NCBI RefSeq assembly: GCF_002162135.1
Contig: NZ_CP021382.1
Location: 4,710,001 to 4,774,000, forward strand
DNA: 64,000 nt
Origin: Cellvibrio sp. PSBB006
GTDB taxonomy: Bacteria; Pseudomonadota; Gammaproteobacteria; Pseudomonadales; Cellvibrionaceae
Reading direction: 5' to 3'
How positions within the stretch are numbered: position 1 is the stretch's first letter; each line of letters starts with the position of its first letter. Shown here in pieces: positions 28,367 to 36,171 of this stretch. The translations under genes and the position numbers were made by a program. The notes below the pieces were generated by a model. The model was not told the DNA's origin and did not search any database. It saw nothing but the letters and a program-made list of their open reading frames with translations.

Positions 28367-30184
28367 TTAAGCAACGCTACGAGAAACCACCTCATCAGCA
28401 TCTGCATAAGTCAACGTCGTGCTGCTATCGGCCTGCACCACCATACGCATGGCACGACCCTCCAGCATCACGTAATCACTTTCCTTGACCGACGACACAA
28501 ACTCCCAGTCAGCCACAATGCGCTCGTGGTTGATATCCAGCGTGAGAAAACCGCGATCACCGGCATTGAGATACTTCAGGCCTTCGACCAGATTGATGAT
28601 ACCCGCTTCGGTTTGCGCGTAAGCCGCTTCCGGAATGCTGAGATATTCTTCCAGCCCCGGCGAACTGACAGAGGAAGTCGCCAACTCGACGCCGACAGGA
28701 TTGCCATCAGCATCGGCCAATTCACTGGCCCAGGCGTTGTGCGTATCGCCTGCCAACACCACCAGCCGGGCATTAGCCTCGCGCGCCATGCTCAGCACTT
28801 GTTCGCGCGCATAGCCGTAGCCATCCCACGCATCCAGGTTGTAGGGAATGTTGGGCGCTTGCAACAACGCCAACACCTGCGGTGTTAAACGCGCTTGATT
28901 GGCTTGCAGATAAGCAAGTTCGTCAGTGGTTAACGTCGGGTCGTTTTGTTGCGCGCGCGCAGCCAATAAAGCCAGTGCGCCAAGCTCGGCGTAATCGGGA
29001 ATACTCATTTGTTGCGAAGCAATGGCAAACGGCAAATTCATGCGACCCATCAACACTTGCTGGCCGAGCAGCTGCCAGGTTGCACTGGACGTACCCAGCG
29101 CAGCACTTAACCAATCGCGCTGGCGCGCACCAAGCAACTCGCGCGTAGGATCGTTAATGTCTGCAAACAAACCCTCAAAATCGAACGAGCCGGTCGCTGT
29201 GTCAAAGTACTCAGTCAGCGATAGCGGTTTCGCGCGGGCTTCATTGCGCGTGTCGAGCATCAGCAGGTTAACCAGATTACCCCACTGAAATTGACGATAG
29301 ATACTGGACGGCATCGCCAGCGCATCACTATCACTGGTGGTGCTGTCCGGGCGAATCGGTAACCACTCAAAATAAGCGCGCATGGCGGCGAGTTTGCGAT
29401 CATTAAAATCACCTTCGCCTTCGTTATGATTTTCCGCCCCGTCAATGTAGGTATCGTTGGCAATTTCATGGTCATCCCACACCACCAAGAACGGCGCAGC
29501 CGCGTGCGCTTTTTGCAGATCCGGATCGCTGCGATATTGCGCATAACGCGCGCGGTAATCGTCCAGGCTCAGAATTTCCTCTGCAGGCTCCGACAAGCGA
29601 CCCATCTGCTCAGCCAACTCTGAGGCATAACCATCGCGGCCGTATTCATAAATGTAATCGCCCAAGTGCAGAATTAAATCCACATTCTTTTCAGCAACCG
29701 CGTTGTAAACGTGAAAAAAACCGGCGGGGTAATTGGAGCAAGACAGCACCGCCAGCGTCAGGCTATCGCTGGTGTTGTCCGGCAGGGTACGGGTACGGCC
29801 AAGTGTCGAGACGTTATCAGCCGTTTTAAACTGGTAATGATAATGGGTATCCGCACTCAGGCCGCGCACATCCACCTTGATGGTAAAGTCGCGGGAGATA
29901 TGCGCATCGCCCGCGCCCTTGGCAATCACATTAAGTTCAGCATCGGAGATTTCCCAACTGACTCTTACCGATTCCGCACTGGTATCGGCAGGGGTGACCC
30001 GCGTCCACAACACCACGCTGTCCGACAGCGGATCGCCCGACGCCACACCATGGGCAAAACGCCCCATCCCCAACTTATTGCCATCGTCATCACCGCCGCA
30101 GCCCGTCAGCACGGAGGTCACATAAATACCGCCAAGACCAAACAGCCCGGCACGAATAAAACCCCTTCTGGATACATCAGGCAT
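28367..30184 (-). CDS. PhoD-like alkaline phosphatase, Tat-exported lipoprotein
   Basis: A 605-residue metallophosphoesterase of the PhoD family. The N-terminus has a Tat motif SRRGFIRAG followed by a hydrophobic segment and lipobox LTGC (Cys29). A PhoD N-terminal Ig-like domain precedes the catalytic domain, in which HLGDYIYEYGRDG, WDDHEIANDTY and LAGDTHNAW carry the metal-binding Asp/His residues. It cleaves phosphomono- or diesters at the cell surface to release phosphate. The second ATG (30184) is better placed behind GGGGA than the first, five codons earlier. No Pho box was recognised. Confidence 0.9.
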   Translation of the reverse strand: MPDVSRRGFIRAGLFGLGGIYVTSVLTGCGGDDDGNKLGMGRFAHGVASGDPLSDSVVLWTRVTPADTSAESVRVSWEISDAELNVIAKGAGDAHISRDFTIKVDVRGLSADTHYHYQFKTADNVSTLGRTRTLPDNTSDSLTLAVLSCSNYPAGFFHVYNAVAEKNVDLILHLGDYIYEYGRDGYASELAEQMGRLSEPAEEILSLDDYRARYAQYRSDPDLQKAHAAAPFLVVWDDHEIANDTYIDGAENHNEGEGDFNDRKLAAMRAYFEWLPIRPDSTTSDSDALAMPSSIYRQFQWGNLVNLLMLDTRNEARAKPLSLTEYFDTATGSFDFEGLFADINDPTRELLGARQRDWLSAALGTSSATWQLLGQQVLMGRMNLPFAIASQQMSIPDYAELGALALLAARAQQNDPTLTTDELAYLQANQARLTPQVLALLQAPNIPYNLDAWDGYGYAREQVLSMAREANARLVVLAGDTHNAWASELADADGNPVGVELATSSVSSPGLEEYLSIPEAAYAQTEAGIINLVEGLKYLNAGDRGFLTLDINHERIVADWEFVSSVKESDYVMLEGRAMRMVVQADSSTTLTYADADEVVSRSVA

Positions 30185-30302
30185 GTGAGCATTCCCCAAA
30201 AATAATCAAAGCCTTGAAGTATCGGGGGGAAGCGTGACAGGGTTATGACACGGAATTCGTTGGTTATTTATTGCTGCATCAACGGCAATTTATTCGTTAG
30301 GC

Positions 30303-30908
30303 TTATTCATCCACATCGTCTTTAAGTTGTTCCCGTAGCGCATACAGCTGAGCCAACAGAGGCGTTAACCTGGTTTTAACCTGCCATTGATTGAAGTAAT
30401 AAATACCAATATACAAAACCAGGCAAGCGCCCCAATAAATCAGCAATCCGGCATCCGGAAAATAATGACCCGTGCGGTGACTGTAGCCCCCGTAGGATGC
30501 GAGCAGGATGGCAATAAACAACGGCGTTAGATACCAGGACGCGATGCTACGCAATAACTTCTCTTCTTTTTCACGCTTTTCTATCTGAATATTTATTTTG
30601 CCCAGCAATGTCCAATTGTCGCTGCTGAGAGTGCGGCGGTTTGTGGCTATCTTTGCAGCAACAAAAGCAGCGCTGACAATCATGGCGGCCATGCCTATTT
30701 GGAATAGAAGACTGGGATTTTCAACAGAGAACCAGCCGAATCCAACGGCGATGATAATGCCAGCGCAAGCAAACAACTCCAGCGCCCAGCTCCATTTCGT
30801 CCGGCGATCGTATTGATCCACATGAGTTCTGATTTTATCGAAATCTATCGTTCGGTTTTTCATGGCTATCTCTTTTTTCCAAATGGCTTTCAGATCATCA
30901 AGTTCCAT
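30303..30908 (-). CDS. Membrane protein partnered with ECF sigma factor (putative anti-sigma)
   Basis: 201 residues with a charged N-terminal region of about 35 residues and four predicted transmembrane helices (two near 42-85, two near 120-175). It starts at ATG overlapping the stop of the sigma gene (TGATG), so the two are translationally coupled. This position is that of an anti-sigma factor, but no zinc-binding HxxxCxxC anti-sigma motif is present. Regulatory function is inferred from context. Confidence 0.65.
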   Translation of the reverse strand: MELDDLKAIWKKEIAMKNRTIDFDKIRTHVDQYDRRTKWSWALELFACAGIIIAVGFGWFSVENPSLLFQIGMAAMIVSAAFVAAKIATNRRTLSSDNWTLLGKINIQIEKREKEEKLLRSIASWYLTPLFIAILLASYGGYSHRTGHYFPDAGLLIYWGACLVLYIGIYYFNQWQVKTRLTPLLAQLYALREQLKDDVDE

Positions 30909-31387
30909 CACTCACCCTCCACATATCGTTCGGAAAAAAAGCTTTTCATCCGATTTATGCGAACTTGTATGCTGTTAACCTTGATGCCCAGGACGCTTGC
31001 CATCTCCTGCCCGGTCAGTCCGTCCAGATACATCATCAAAATGGACGCATCAACATCATTAAGTACCCTGATGAAATCCTGCAAAATGTCCGCCTGGCAA
31101 CGCTCCCCCGACAGGGCGGCTCCACCGACTTGCTCGCTCACCAGCGCTACGGCTTCGCGTTGCTTTACGGACTTGCGCAGGCGAGTCATAGCCGTATTAA
31201 CCCCAACGCGATAAATCCAGGTCTCCGGCTTCGATTCGCCGCGAAAACTCTTATAGCTGCGCCACAATTGCTCAAGGATTTCCTGATACAAATCTTCAGC
31301 GTCACCATTGGTCCCATACTTTCTGGCAAGCGCCCATATGCGACCATTGCTGCTGCTGAGCAATTGCTCAAATTCCGACGTTGTCAC
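30908..31387 (-). CDS. ECF-family RNA polymerase sigma factor
   Basis: 159 residues with region 2 (DAEDLYQEILEQLWRS...ETWIYRVGVNTAMTRLRK) and region 4 (LDGLTGQEMASVLGIKVNSIQVRINRMK). It directs transcription of an unknown regulon in response to a signal probably passed by the coupled membrane protein. The start is GTG; a nearby ATG is out of frame. No -35/-10 pair with an autoregulation signature was identified. Confidence 0.9.
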   Translation of the reverse strand: MTTSEFEQLLSSSNGRIWALARKYGTNGDAEDLYQEILEQLWRSYKSFRGESKPETWIYRVGVNTAMTRLRKSVKQREAVALVSEQVGGAALSGERCQADILQDFIRVLNDVDASILMMYLDGLTGQEMASVLGIKVNSIQVRINRMKSFFSERYVEGE

Positions 31388-31565
31388 TCGTCATCCCCAT
31401 AAAGGCTACTCATTCAGATGTTTTGCTTATTAGTCGTTATAAATACTGAAAACTTACAGTGGGGGGGGTGGGGTGAAAGCCATCAATAACGAATGACGAG
31501 TCGGTATTAAACGCCAATCATCGGCTTTGAGCATGTATTAGCCATCCGTATTGTTGAGATGTAAG

Positions 31566-32438
31566 CTATCGCCATTCAGCACCCTGTACTTCATTGTTGT
31601 CGTAAAGATATCGCTTTGAACAATCTAGAGGATCTATACTCTTCATTAATATTTCCAAGCTCCTACCCTCTTCCTCGGACAGCTTGACATTTATTGGTTC
31701 AGAAAATGTGTTTCCGGCAACAGTGGTTAGTTCAAATACCGAAAAATAATCTCCATTTTTTTCCAGTATAAAAACATCATAGTTATACTCGCAATCACGT
31801 TCATTTACATAGATTAGATTCCCGCCACCTAAAAAATCACAATGCCCTATGTATGCCCAATTCCAATCAGATATTTGCAATATTTCCTTTGGAAAAAATG
31901 ACTTTCTCCAGCTTTCGATTCTATCTTTATCTCCTTCTCGGATGTAAACTCTTCTAACATATTTAAAGTGATTTATAACGTCGGATATCGTTTCAACTTT
32001 ATCGACTGTAAATTTATACTTGTATACTTTTTCATCCTTATTGATTAATGCAATATTTTTTCCAGAAATTAACCTTGCTTTAACGAACTCATATGGTCTA
32101 TCAAAGAAGCCGTTATATTCTGAATGCGGTGGAACCCATAAAAAGGAAACATAAGCTTCAGGTAAAGGAATACGTGAGCTATAAGCAACATCGGTTCCTG
32201 CTGTTGGCAATAGATCGCTAATTAATACTCTTTCATTCCAGGAAAGATCACCACCATGGTCAGCCCAACTAATATGATCCAGTATAATCACGAGATTTTT
32301 CCTAAATAAATAAAAAATTCTATAAACATATTCAATGAACTGTAAAATTAAGTTCCCATTGTCTGCATATTTATATATAGGTATTTGCTTGGTTAAATAG
32401 CTGTTGGGGCGCTCTCCGCGCTCTTGCTGTGAAATCAC
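31566..32438 (-). CDS. Hypothetical protein, AT-rich accessory gene
   Basis: 290 residues, not recognised. It has no signal peptide and one possible hydrophobic stretch near 30-50 (FIEYVYRIFYLF). It is rich in aromatic and charged residues, with motifs such as DHISWADHGGDLSW and GHCDFLGGGNLIYV. The gene is much more AT-rich than the flanking core genes, suggesting recent transfer. The start is a GTG with a weak AGGCG upstream; the N-terminus may be truncated. Confidence 0.6.
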   Translation of the reverse strand: MISQQERGERPNSYLTKQIPIYKYADNGNLILQFIEYVYRIFYLFRKNLVIILDHISWADHGGDLSWNERVLISDLLPTAGTDVAYSSRIPLPEAYVSFLWVPPHSEYNGFFDRPYEFVKARLISGKNIALINKDEKVYKYKFTVDKVETISDVINHFKYVRRVYIREGDKDRIESWRKSFFPKEILQISDWNWAYIGHCDFLGGGNLIYVNERDCEYNYDVFILEKNGDYFSVFELTTVAGNTFSEPINVKLSEEEGRSLEILMKSIDPLDCSKRYLYDNNEVQGAEWR

Positions 32439-32546
32439 AATCGCCTAAAGCATCAACCTGGTTTTTGAGGATGAAAAGGTTGGGCACAATGTAATTCTAC
32501 GCAGAGGGGATTTCAAGAAAGCTATTTTTCAGGCAAAGACAGTAGC

Positions 32547-32942
32547 TTATTCGTACTTTGTACCTTTATGCATCAACCAACCGTGCGCGTGCCTATTCTT
32601 GGGATCGCGATGCGTCCAATGCATAACGCCGCCTTTGTTATTCCATTCATATTCGCCATAAAACGTAACAACATCACCCACCGCAATAGCGGAAATCCTC
32701 GGTGCCAGATCAATATTATGGGCAATCAACAGCGTCTGACCGCTGCCCAGGCGCAAGATAAATCTCTGGTGTCTGGAGCCATCATTATCGTCAGGCAGAA
32801 TTCGGATTACTTGACCCTCACCTTGGACCTGTAGATTGCTTTGTTGGGTTTCATAGGCTTCTTTTAGAACAGCATCATTTGGCCAAGAGGGTAGGGAGAG
32901 GGTGCTTAACACCAGGAGAAAGGCGATGATTATTTTTTTCAT
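32547..32942 (-). CDS. DUF3465 secreted protein
   Basis: A 131-residue exported protein. After a signal peptide (about 1-22) it carries the DUF3465 signature: EGQVIRILPDDNDGSRHQRF, LLIAHNIDLAPRI, VTFYGEYEWNNKGGVMHWTH. The family looks like an OB-fold-type small domain of unknown function, widespread in proteobacteria. AAGGA precedes the ATG by about 7 nt. Confidence 0.8.
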   Translation of the reverse strand: MKKIIIAFLLVLSTLSLPSWPNDAVLKEAYETQQSNLQVQGEGQVIRILPDDNDGSRHQRFILRLGSGQTLLIAHNIDLAPRISAIAVGDVVTFYGEYEWNNKGGVMHWTHRDPKNRHAHGWLMHKGTKYE

Positions 32943-33058
32943 GGTTTGGTCCTTAGGGAGTCTGCTGTTGAAGGGATATTGACTACAGCCGCTGGTTATA
33001 TCAGTTCCTCCAATGCAATCTGTACTACAGACAGTCTAGTGAAAGCCGGGTGATTTAT

Positions 33059-33274
33059 TCATTTGCTTTCAAAAAGCTCGTCAATATCAACCTTTAAAGC
33101 CTTTGCCAGCAATTGAACCTCATCATCCGTAACGCGCCTCACCTGTGATTCAATCTTCGCCAGAGTGCCACGGCTAATGTCCCATTTGATCAGGTTGCAG
33201 CGAGCAGTTAACTCCTCTTGCGTAAGCCCTTGAGCTTCGCGCAGTCGTTTTACATTTGGGCCAATAATATTCAT
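33059..33274 (-). CDS. XRE-family (Cro/CI-like) transcriptional regulator
   Basis: 71 residues that are almost entirely a helix-turn-helix: VKRLREAQGLTQEELTARC...ISRGTLAKIESQVRRVTDDEVQLLAKAL. It lacks a sensing domain. Two similar 16-bp palindromes (gctccg...cggagc and gctccg...ggagc) stand upstream, one 10 bp before its start codon, consistent with autorepression and with control of the divergent gene at 33.4 kb. Small regulators like this often guard accessory or defence modules. Confidence 0.85.
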   Translation of the reverse strand: MNIIGPNVKRLREAQGLTQEELTARCNLIKWDISRGTLAKIESQVRRVTDDEVQLLAKALKVDIDELFESK

Positions 33275-33283
33275 TTTTGCCTT

Positions 33284-33299
33284 GCTCCGTAATCGGAGC
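33284..33299. promoter_or_regulatory. Palindrome GCTCCGTAATCGGAGC (XRE operator 1)
   Basis: A 16-bp site with perfect 6-bp arms, 10 bp upstream of the XRE gene start. Confidence 0.65.
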
Positions 33300-33329
33300 T
33301 TGATTTTGGCAAGAAAAGGTGCAAATATT

Positions 33330-33345
33330 GCTCCGATATTGGAGC
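33330..33345. promoter_or_regulatory. Palindrome GCTCCGATATTGGAGC (XRE operator 2)
   Basis: Shares arms with operator 1 (14 of 16 symmetric positions), 46 bp further upstream and 80 bp before the divergent gene at 33425. Confidence 0.65.
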
Positions 33346-33424
33346 AGTCGGTAATGGCTGCTATGTGCTCCTATTGATGTGGATCTTTACAGATCTGGGG
33401 GTTGATCACTTTTGAGCGTGCAAC

Positions 33425-33766
33425 ATGACTGAATTCTTTGTCATCGAATCGAACGCAGCCGGTGACTTTTATAATTATTTGAGTTTGAGACTTTATGGAG
33501 GAAGGGTTGTGCTAAGCCAAACCAATACTCAAAAATTGGAAGACAAGCCTCAGGAATCTAAAAGTGGATTTATAGAATTATGCGATGAGTTTTCCGAGTA
33601 CAATGATTACTGTGCTTTCTTTTGTGAATCTATAAGCCTGCATGCTAAGAGCGGCAAGCCAATGGATAAAGCCTGCGCTCAAGGGGTGGAGCGTTTTGCC
33701 CGAGCGATGCGAGATAAATCTCAATATTTCGACAATTGGTTGCAAGAGCTGCATGTAAAAATTTAG
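33425..33766 (+). CDS. Hypothetical protein, divergent from XRE regulator
   Basis: 113 residues, not recognised. Soluble, no signal peptide, Cys-containing centre (LCDEFSEYNDYCAFFCES) and a helical C-terminus. It lies behind the paired XRE operators, so it is probably controlled by that regulator. No clear ribosome site is visible (GAGCGTG about 9 nt before ATG). Confidence 0.55.
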   Translation: MTEFFVIESNAAGDFYNYLSLRLYGGRVVLSQTNTQKLEDKPQESKSGFIELCDEFSEYNDYCAFFCESISLHAKSGKPMDKACAQGVERFARAMRDKSQYFDNWLQELHVKI

Positions 33767-33999
33767 CTCCATATATACAAAATCTATTAATTCTGTCATT
33801 CATTCAGTTGTCCACAATCAAACCGGAAGTTCAGCGTATCCTGTTCGTGAGCAAGCTGTCGGACCTCAAGCGGTTGTTATGCATCTGACCCGAACCTCTT
33901 ATATTAACATTGCCATTAGGTTAGAAATTTGAGATAAATAACCCTAGTTCGGGAACTGCAAATGGTAGTCTCGACGGACTCTAATCAAGGGAGATAAAT

Positions 34000-34347
34000 A
34001 TGACTTGGATAATTGAATTCAGAGGCGATCTAAGTGAGGAATCACCGCTTAATATGGATGGTTCTACGTCCCTGCGCGCGGTGAGCCTTGTGCTTGGGGA
34101 TGACTTGCCAGCCGTTTTAACCAATCTCCTGTCTTACACGAAAGCGCGCGGCATTGCTCCAACCACGATTAATCGATGCGAAGACCTTTCAAAGTTCACG
34201 CCGACCATTGAGGACGGATACACGCAGGAAGCAATTAACAAGGCACTAAAACAGGTTAATCCAGAATTGCCAGTGTATTTCACCTACGCAATTTCATCAG
34301 AAGCTGAAGATGACGATGATGCAGTCTTTATCGGGACAGGGAGCTGA
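34000..34347 (+). CDS. Hypothetical protein, first of a two-gene unit
   Basis: 115 residues with an acidic C-terminal run (EAEDDDDAVF); no recognised domain or signal. AAGGGAGA lies well placed before the ATG. The next gene begins 2 bp after its stop, so they form one transcription unit and probably work together. Confidence 0.65.
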   Translation: MTWIIEFRGDLSEESPLNMDGSTSLRAVSLVLGDDLPAVLTNLLSYTKARGIAPTTINRCEDLSKFTPTIEDGYTQEAINKALKQVNPELPVYFTYAISSEAEDDDDAVFIGTGS

Positions 34348-34349
34348 TT

Positions 34350-35003
34350 ATGAAAGGAGCATTATCGCTTGCTGAATGCAAGCCTGAATACAAAGTCGAT
34401 TGCACACTAATTTTAAACAATGGCCGAGACAAAAAAGATTTTGTACTGCGCACTGCTTTTGATTCTGTAGGGGTTTGGAAGGCGAAGAATACAGATGTGC
34501 CAATTTCGCCGTTTCAGGGGAAAGTCAACTTAGCCACCAAGGAAGCGGCGATAATCGACGGGGACGTCTGGGTATTTGGCGTTGACGCCACCAAGGCTAA
34601 CGATATTTTTATCGCAGTAAAAATCGGTATGGATTACCATCGCGCGCGCGCAAATGACATCCTCGGTGACGTCTACGTTAAAAATCTGAATGCGGAAAAC
34701 CAGGATGGCTTCAATAAGCATGACCTGGTAATCGAGAATAAAAAATTGTATGCCGGCGTAGTCAAGGCAGTAGTGGATGCAGCGAAGCTCTTGGGTGTCC
34801 AAGGCCTGATTAATTTTTACGTCATAAGCAGCAATATCAACCACAAGATTCCTAAAGACGACCTGCATGAGGCGCTTAAAGAGGGTGGGGCGAAACTGGT
34901 CGAAACTGACAACATAAAATATAACATGTGGTCTGGATCGAACGATGGTGAGTCGGGCTTGTTAATCAAACAAAACCTTCACTTAGCCAGTTTGAAAGTG
35001 TGA
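34350..35003 (+). CDS. Hypothetical protein, second of a two-gene unit
   Basis: 217 residues, soluble, no signal peptide and no domain I recognise. Beta-rich N-terminal half (YKVDCTLILNNGRDKKDFVLRTAF) and a more helical centre (LYAGVVKAVVDAAKLLGVQGLINFYVISS). GGGAGC 5 nt before ATG. The tight pairing with the smaller acidic protein resembles effector/partner or toxin/antidote layouts, but nothing in the sequence proves that. Confidence 0.65.
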   Translation: MKGALSLAECKPEYKVDCTLILNNGRDKKDFVLRTAFDSVGVWKAKNTDVPISPFQGKVNLATKEAAIIDGDVWVFGVDATKANDIFIAVKIGMDYHRARANDILGDVYVKNLNAENQDGFNKHDLVIENKKLYAGVVKAVVDAAKLLGVQGLINFYVISSNINHKIPKDDLHEALKEGGAKLVETDNIKYNMWSGSNDGESGLLIKQNLHLASLKV

Positions 35004-35176
35004 TGGTGTTCAAGGGGCCGACGACTGAATTAACCTCTTAACCCTCAAGGCTGAGATGCGGCAATAGAAAATCTATAGCTAAGCTCCGTAAATAAATTCC
35101 AGCCCGCCGACTGGTAAACGCCCGATCAAGAATGATGCACTACAGCCAATTTACGTTTTATTGATTGTTAGAGATA

Positions 35177-35206
35177 TTAGACCGCTTCCCGCCACAAGCG
35201 GACATT
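35177..35206 (-). repeat. Hairpin repeat AATGTCCGCTT...AAGCGGTCTAA, copy B
   Basis: A 30-nt element on the minus strand that starts aatgtccgctt and ends aagcggtctaa. It is the same type as copy A at 37801-37831 but in opposite orientation; together they bracket the HNH and RT genes. Confidence 0.6.
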
Positions 35207-35212
35207 CATAAA

Positions 35213-35230
35213 TTTATTCTGACCCTAATT
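35213..35230 (+). repeat. Left 18-bp inverted repeat of HNH unit
   Basis: tttattctgaccctaatt; its exact reverse complement occurs at 36050-36067, just after the HNH stop codon. The pair encloses only this gene. Confidence 0.8.
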
Positions 35231-35343
35231 ATTCTTCGTGAGTGACAGCTAAATTTAAGTCCTGACAGATCAAAGTAATCCAATTATCGAAATCGAAGAT
35301 GGCTCAGTATTTTTGAGCTAATCAAAAAAGTTGAGAAAAAGCA

Positions 35344-36042
35344 ATGGCAAGTAAAAAGTATAAAGGCAAACCATGCGTTTACTGTGTTGATGCACCATCT
35401 GAAGATGGTGACCACATTTTTTCAAGGAAGTTTTTTAAAGTTGAGCGCAGAGATAGCTTGCCAAAAGTTCCGGCTTGCAAGGTATGTAATAACAACAAAT
35501 CACAGCTTGAATTATATTTAGCGGCAGTTATGCCATTCGGCGCAAAACATGTTGACGCAGAGGCTCAGCTTTATGAGGAGACACCGAAAAGGCTTGAAAA
35601 AAATATTAAGCTTTGGCGGAAAATTGAGAATGAGAATAAAATTTTTGATGATGGATTTTTTACGGTTCCTTTTGACTCTGACAAATACACCGAGTTGTTC
35701 AGGTATATTGTGAAAGGTTTAATTTTTCACCATTTCAATGTACTGCATCAGAAAGATGAATTGATCGCCGTTATATTGCCAGCTCAAGTGGTAATGGATG
35801 AGATTTTTAATTTTTACTTATCTCATAAAGGCAATAGAGTTCATGGAAATTTGGGGGACGGAACAATAGAATACGAAGGTCTTAGGGCGTTTGATGGCAA
35901 GGTCACAATGTGGGAGTTTGAGGTGTTTGGTGGTCTTGAGCTCGCTGGGGATCCGGATCATCCAGGACTTACAACAAATAAAGTGATCGCAATGACTGGG
36001 CCAAAAAAATATGAAGAAATGTTCGCCAAGGCATTTGGTTAA
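35344..36042 (+). CDS. HNH-like endonuclease domain protein
   Basis: 232 residues. The N-terminus has a zinc-ribbon HNH layout: CVYC (11-14), GDHIFSRKF with Asp23-His24, and PACKVCNNNKS (Cys45, Cys48, Asn49). The remaining roughly 170 residues are not recognised. Such proteins are nucleases in restriction or defence settings, though some are of unknown role. The gene is AT-rich, has a weak ribosome site and lies within a perfect 18-bp inverted repeat. It is convergent with the reverse transcriptase gene. Confidence 0.75.
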   Translation: MASKKYKGKPCVYCVDAPSEDGDHIFSRKFFKVERRDSLPKVPACKVCNNNKSQLELYLAAVMPFGAKHVDAEAQLYEETPKRLEKNIKLWRKIENENKIFDDGFFTVPFDSDKYTELFRYIVKGLIFHHFNVLHQKDELIAVILPAQVVMDEIFNFYLSHKGNRVHGNLGDGTIEYEGLRAFDGKVTMWEFEVFGGLELAGDPDHPGLTTNKVIAMTGPKKYEEMFAKAFG

Positions 36043-36049
36043 ATCCTAC

Positions 36050-36067
36050 AATTAGGGTCAGAATAAA
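36050..36067 (-). repeat. Right 18-bp inverted repeat of HNH unit
   Basis: aattagggtcagaataaa, the exact reverse complement of the left copy. It begins 8 bp after the HNH stop. GGGTCAG-type motifs of this kind occur around small mobile or IS200-like loci in gammaproteobacteria (from memory); no transposase is present here. Confidence 0.8.
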
Positions 36068-36171
36068 ATTCAATGTTTGGTGATAGCACCCACGGAACCT
36101 AAACGAAAACTGCGTTTAAGAACATTAAAGAGCTTCACGGTCAATGGCGGATATTGACGTTTATGTAGGTT

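Larger units (their letters stand above)
35004..35343. other. Intergenic region with hairpin repeat copy B and left inverted repeat
   Basis: 340 bp without a gene. It contains the minus-strand hairpin repeat (35177-35206) and the left 18-bp inverted repeat of the HNH unit (35213-35230). No promoter is clear. Confidence 0.5.

Noticed and set aside
32005..32020. acttgtatac similar to the receptor operator
   Set aside because: It is a partial match within a coding sequence and lacks the second half-site.
33868..33900. GTTATGC resembling an integron attC end
   Set aside because: No matching partner box or cassette array of uniform orientation was found.
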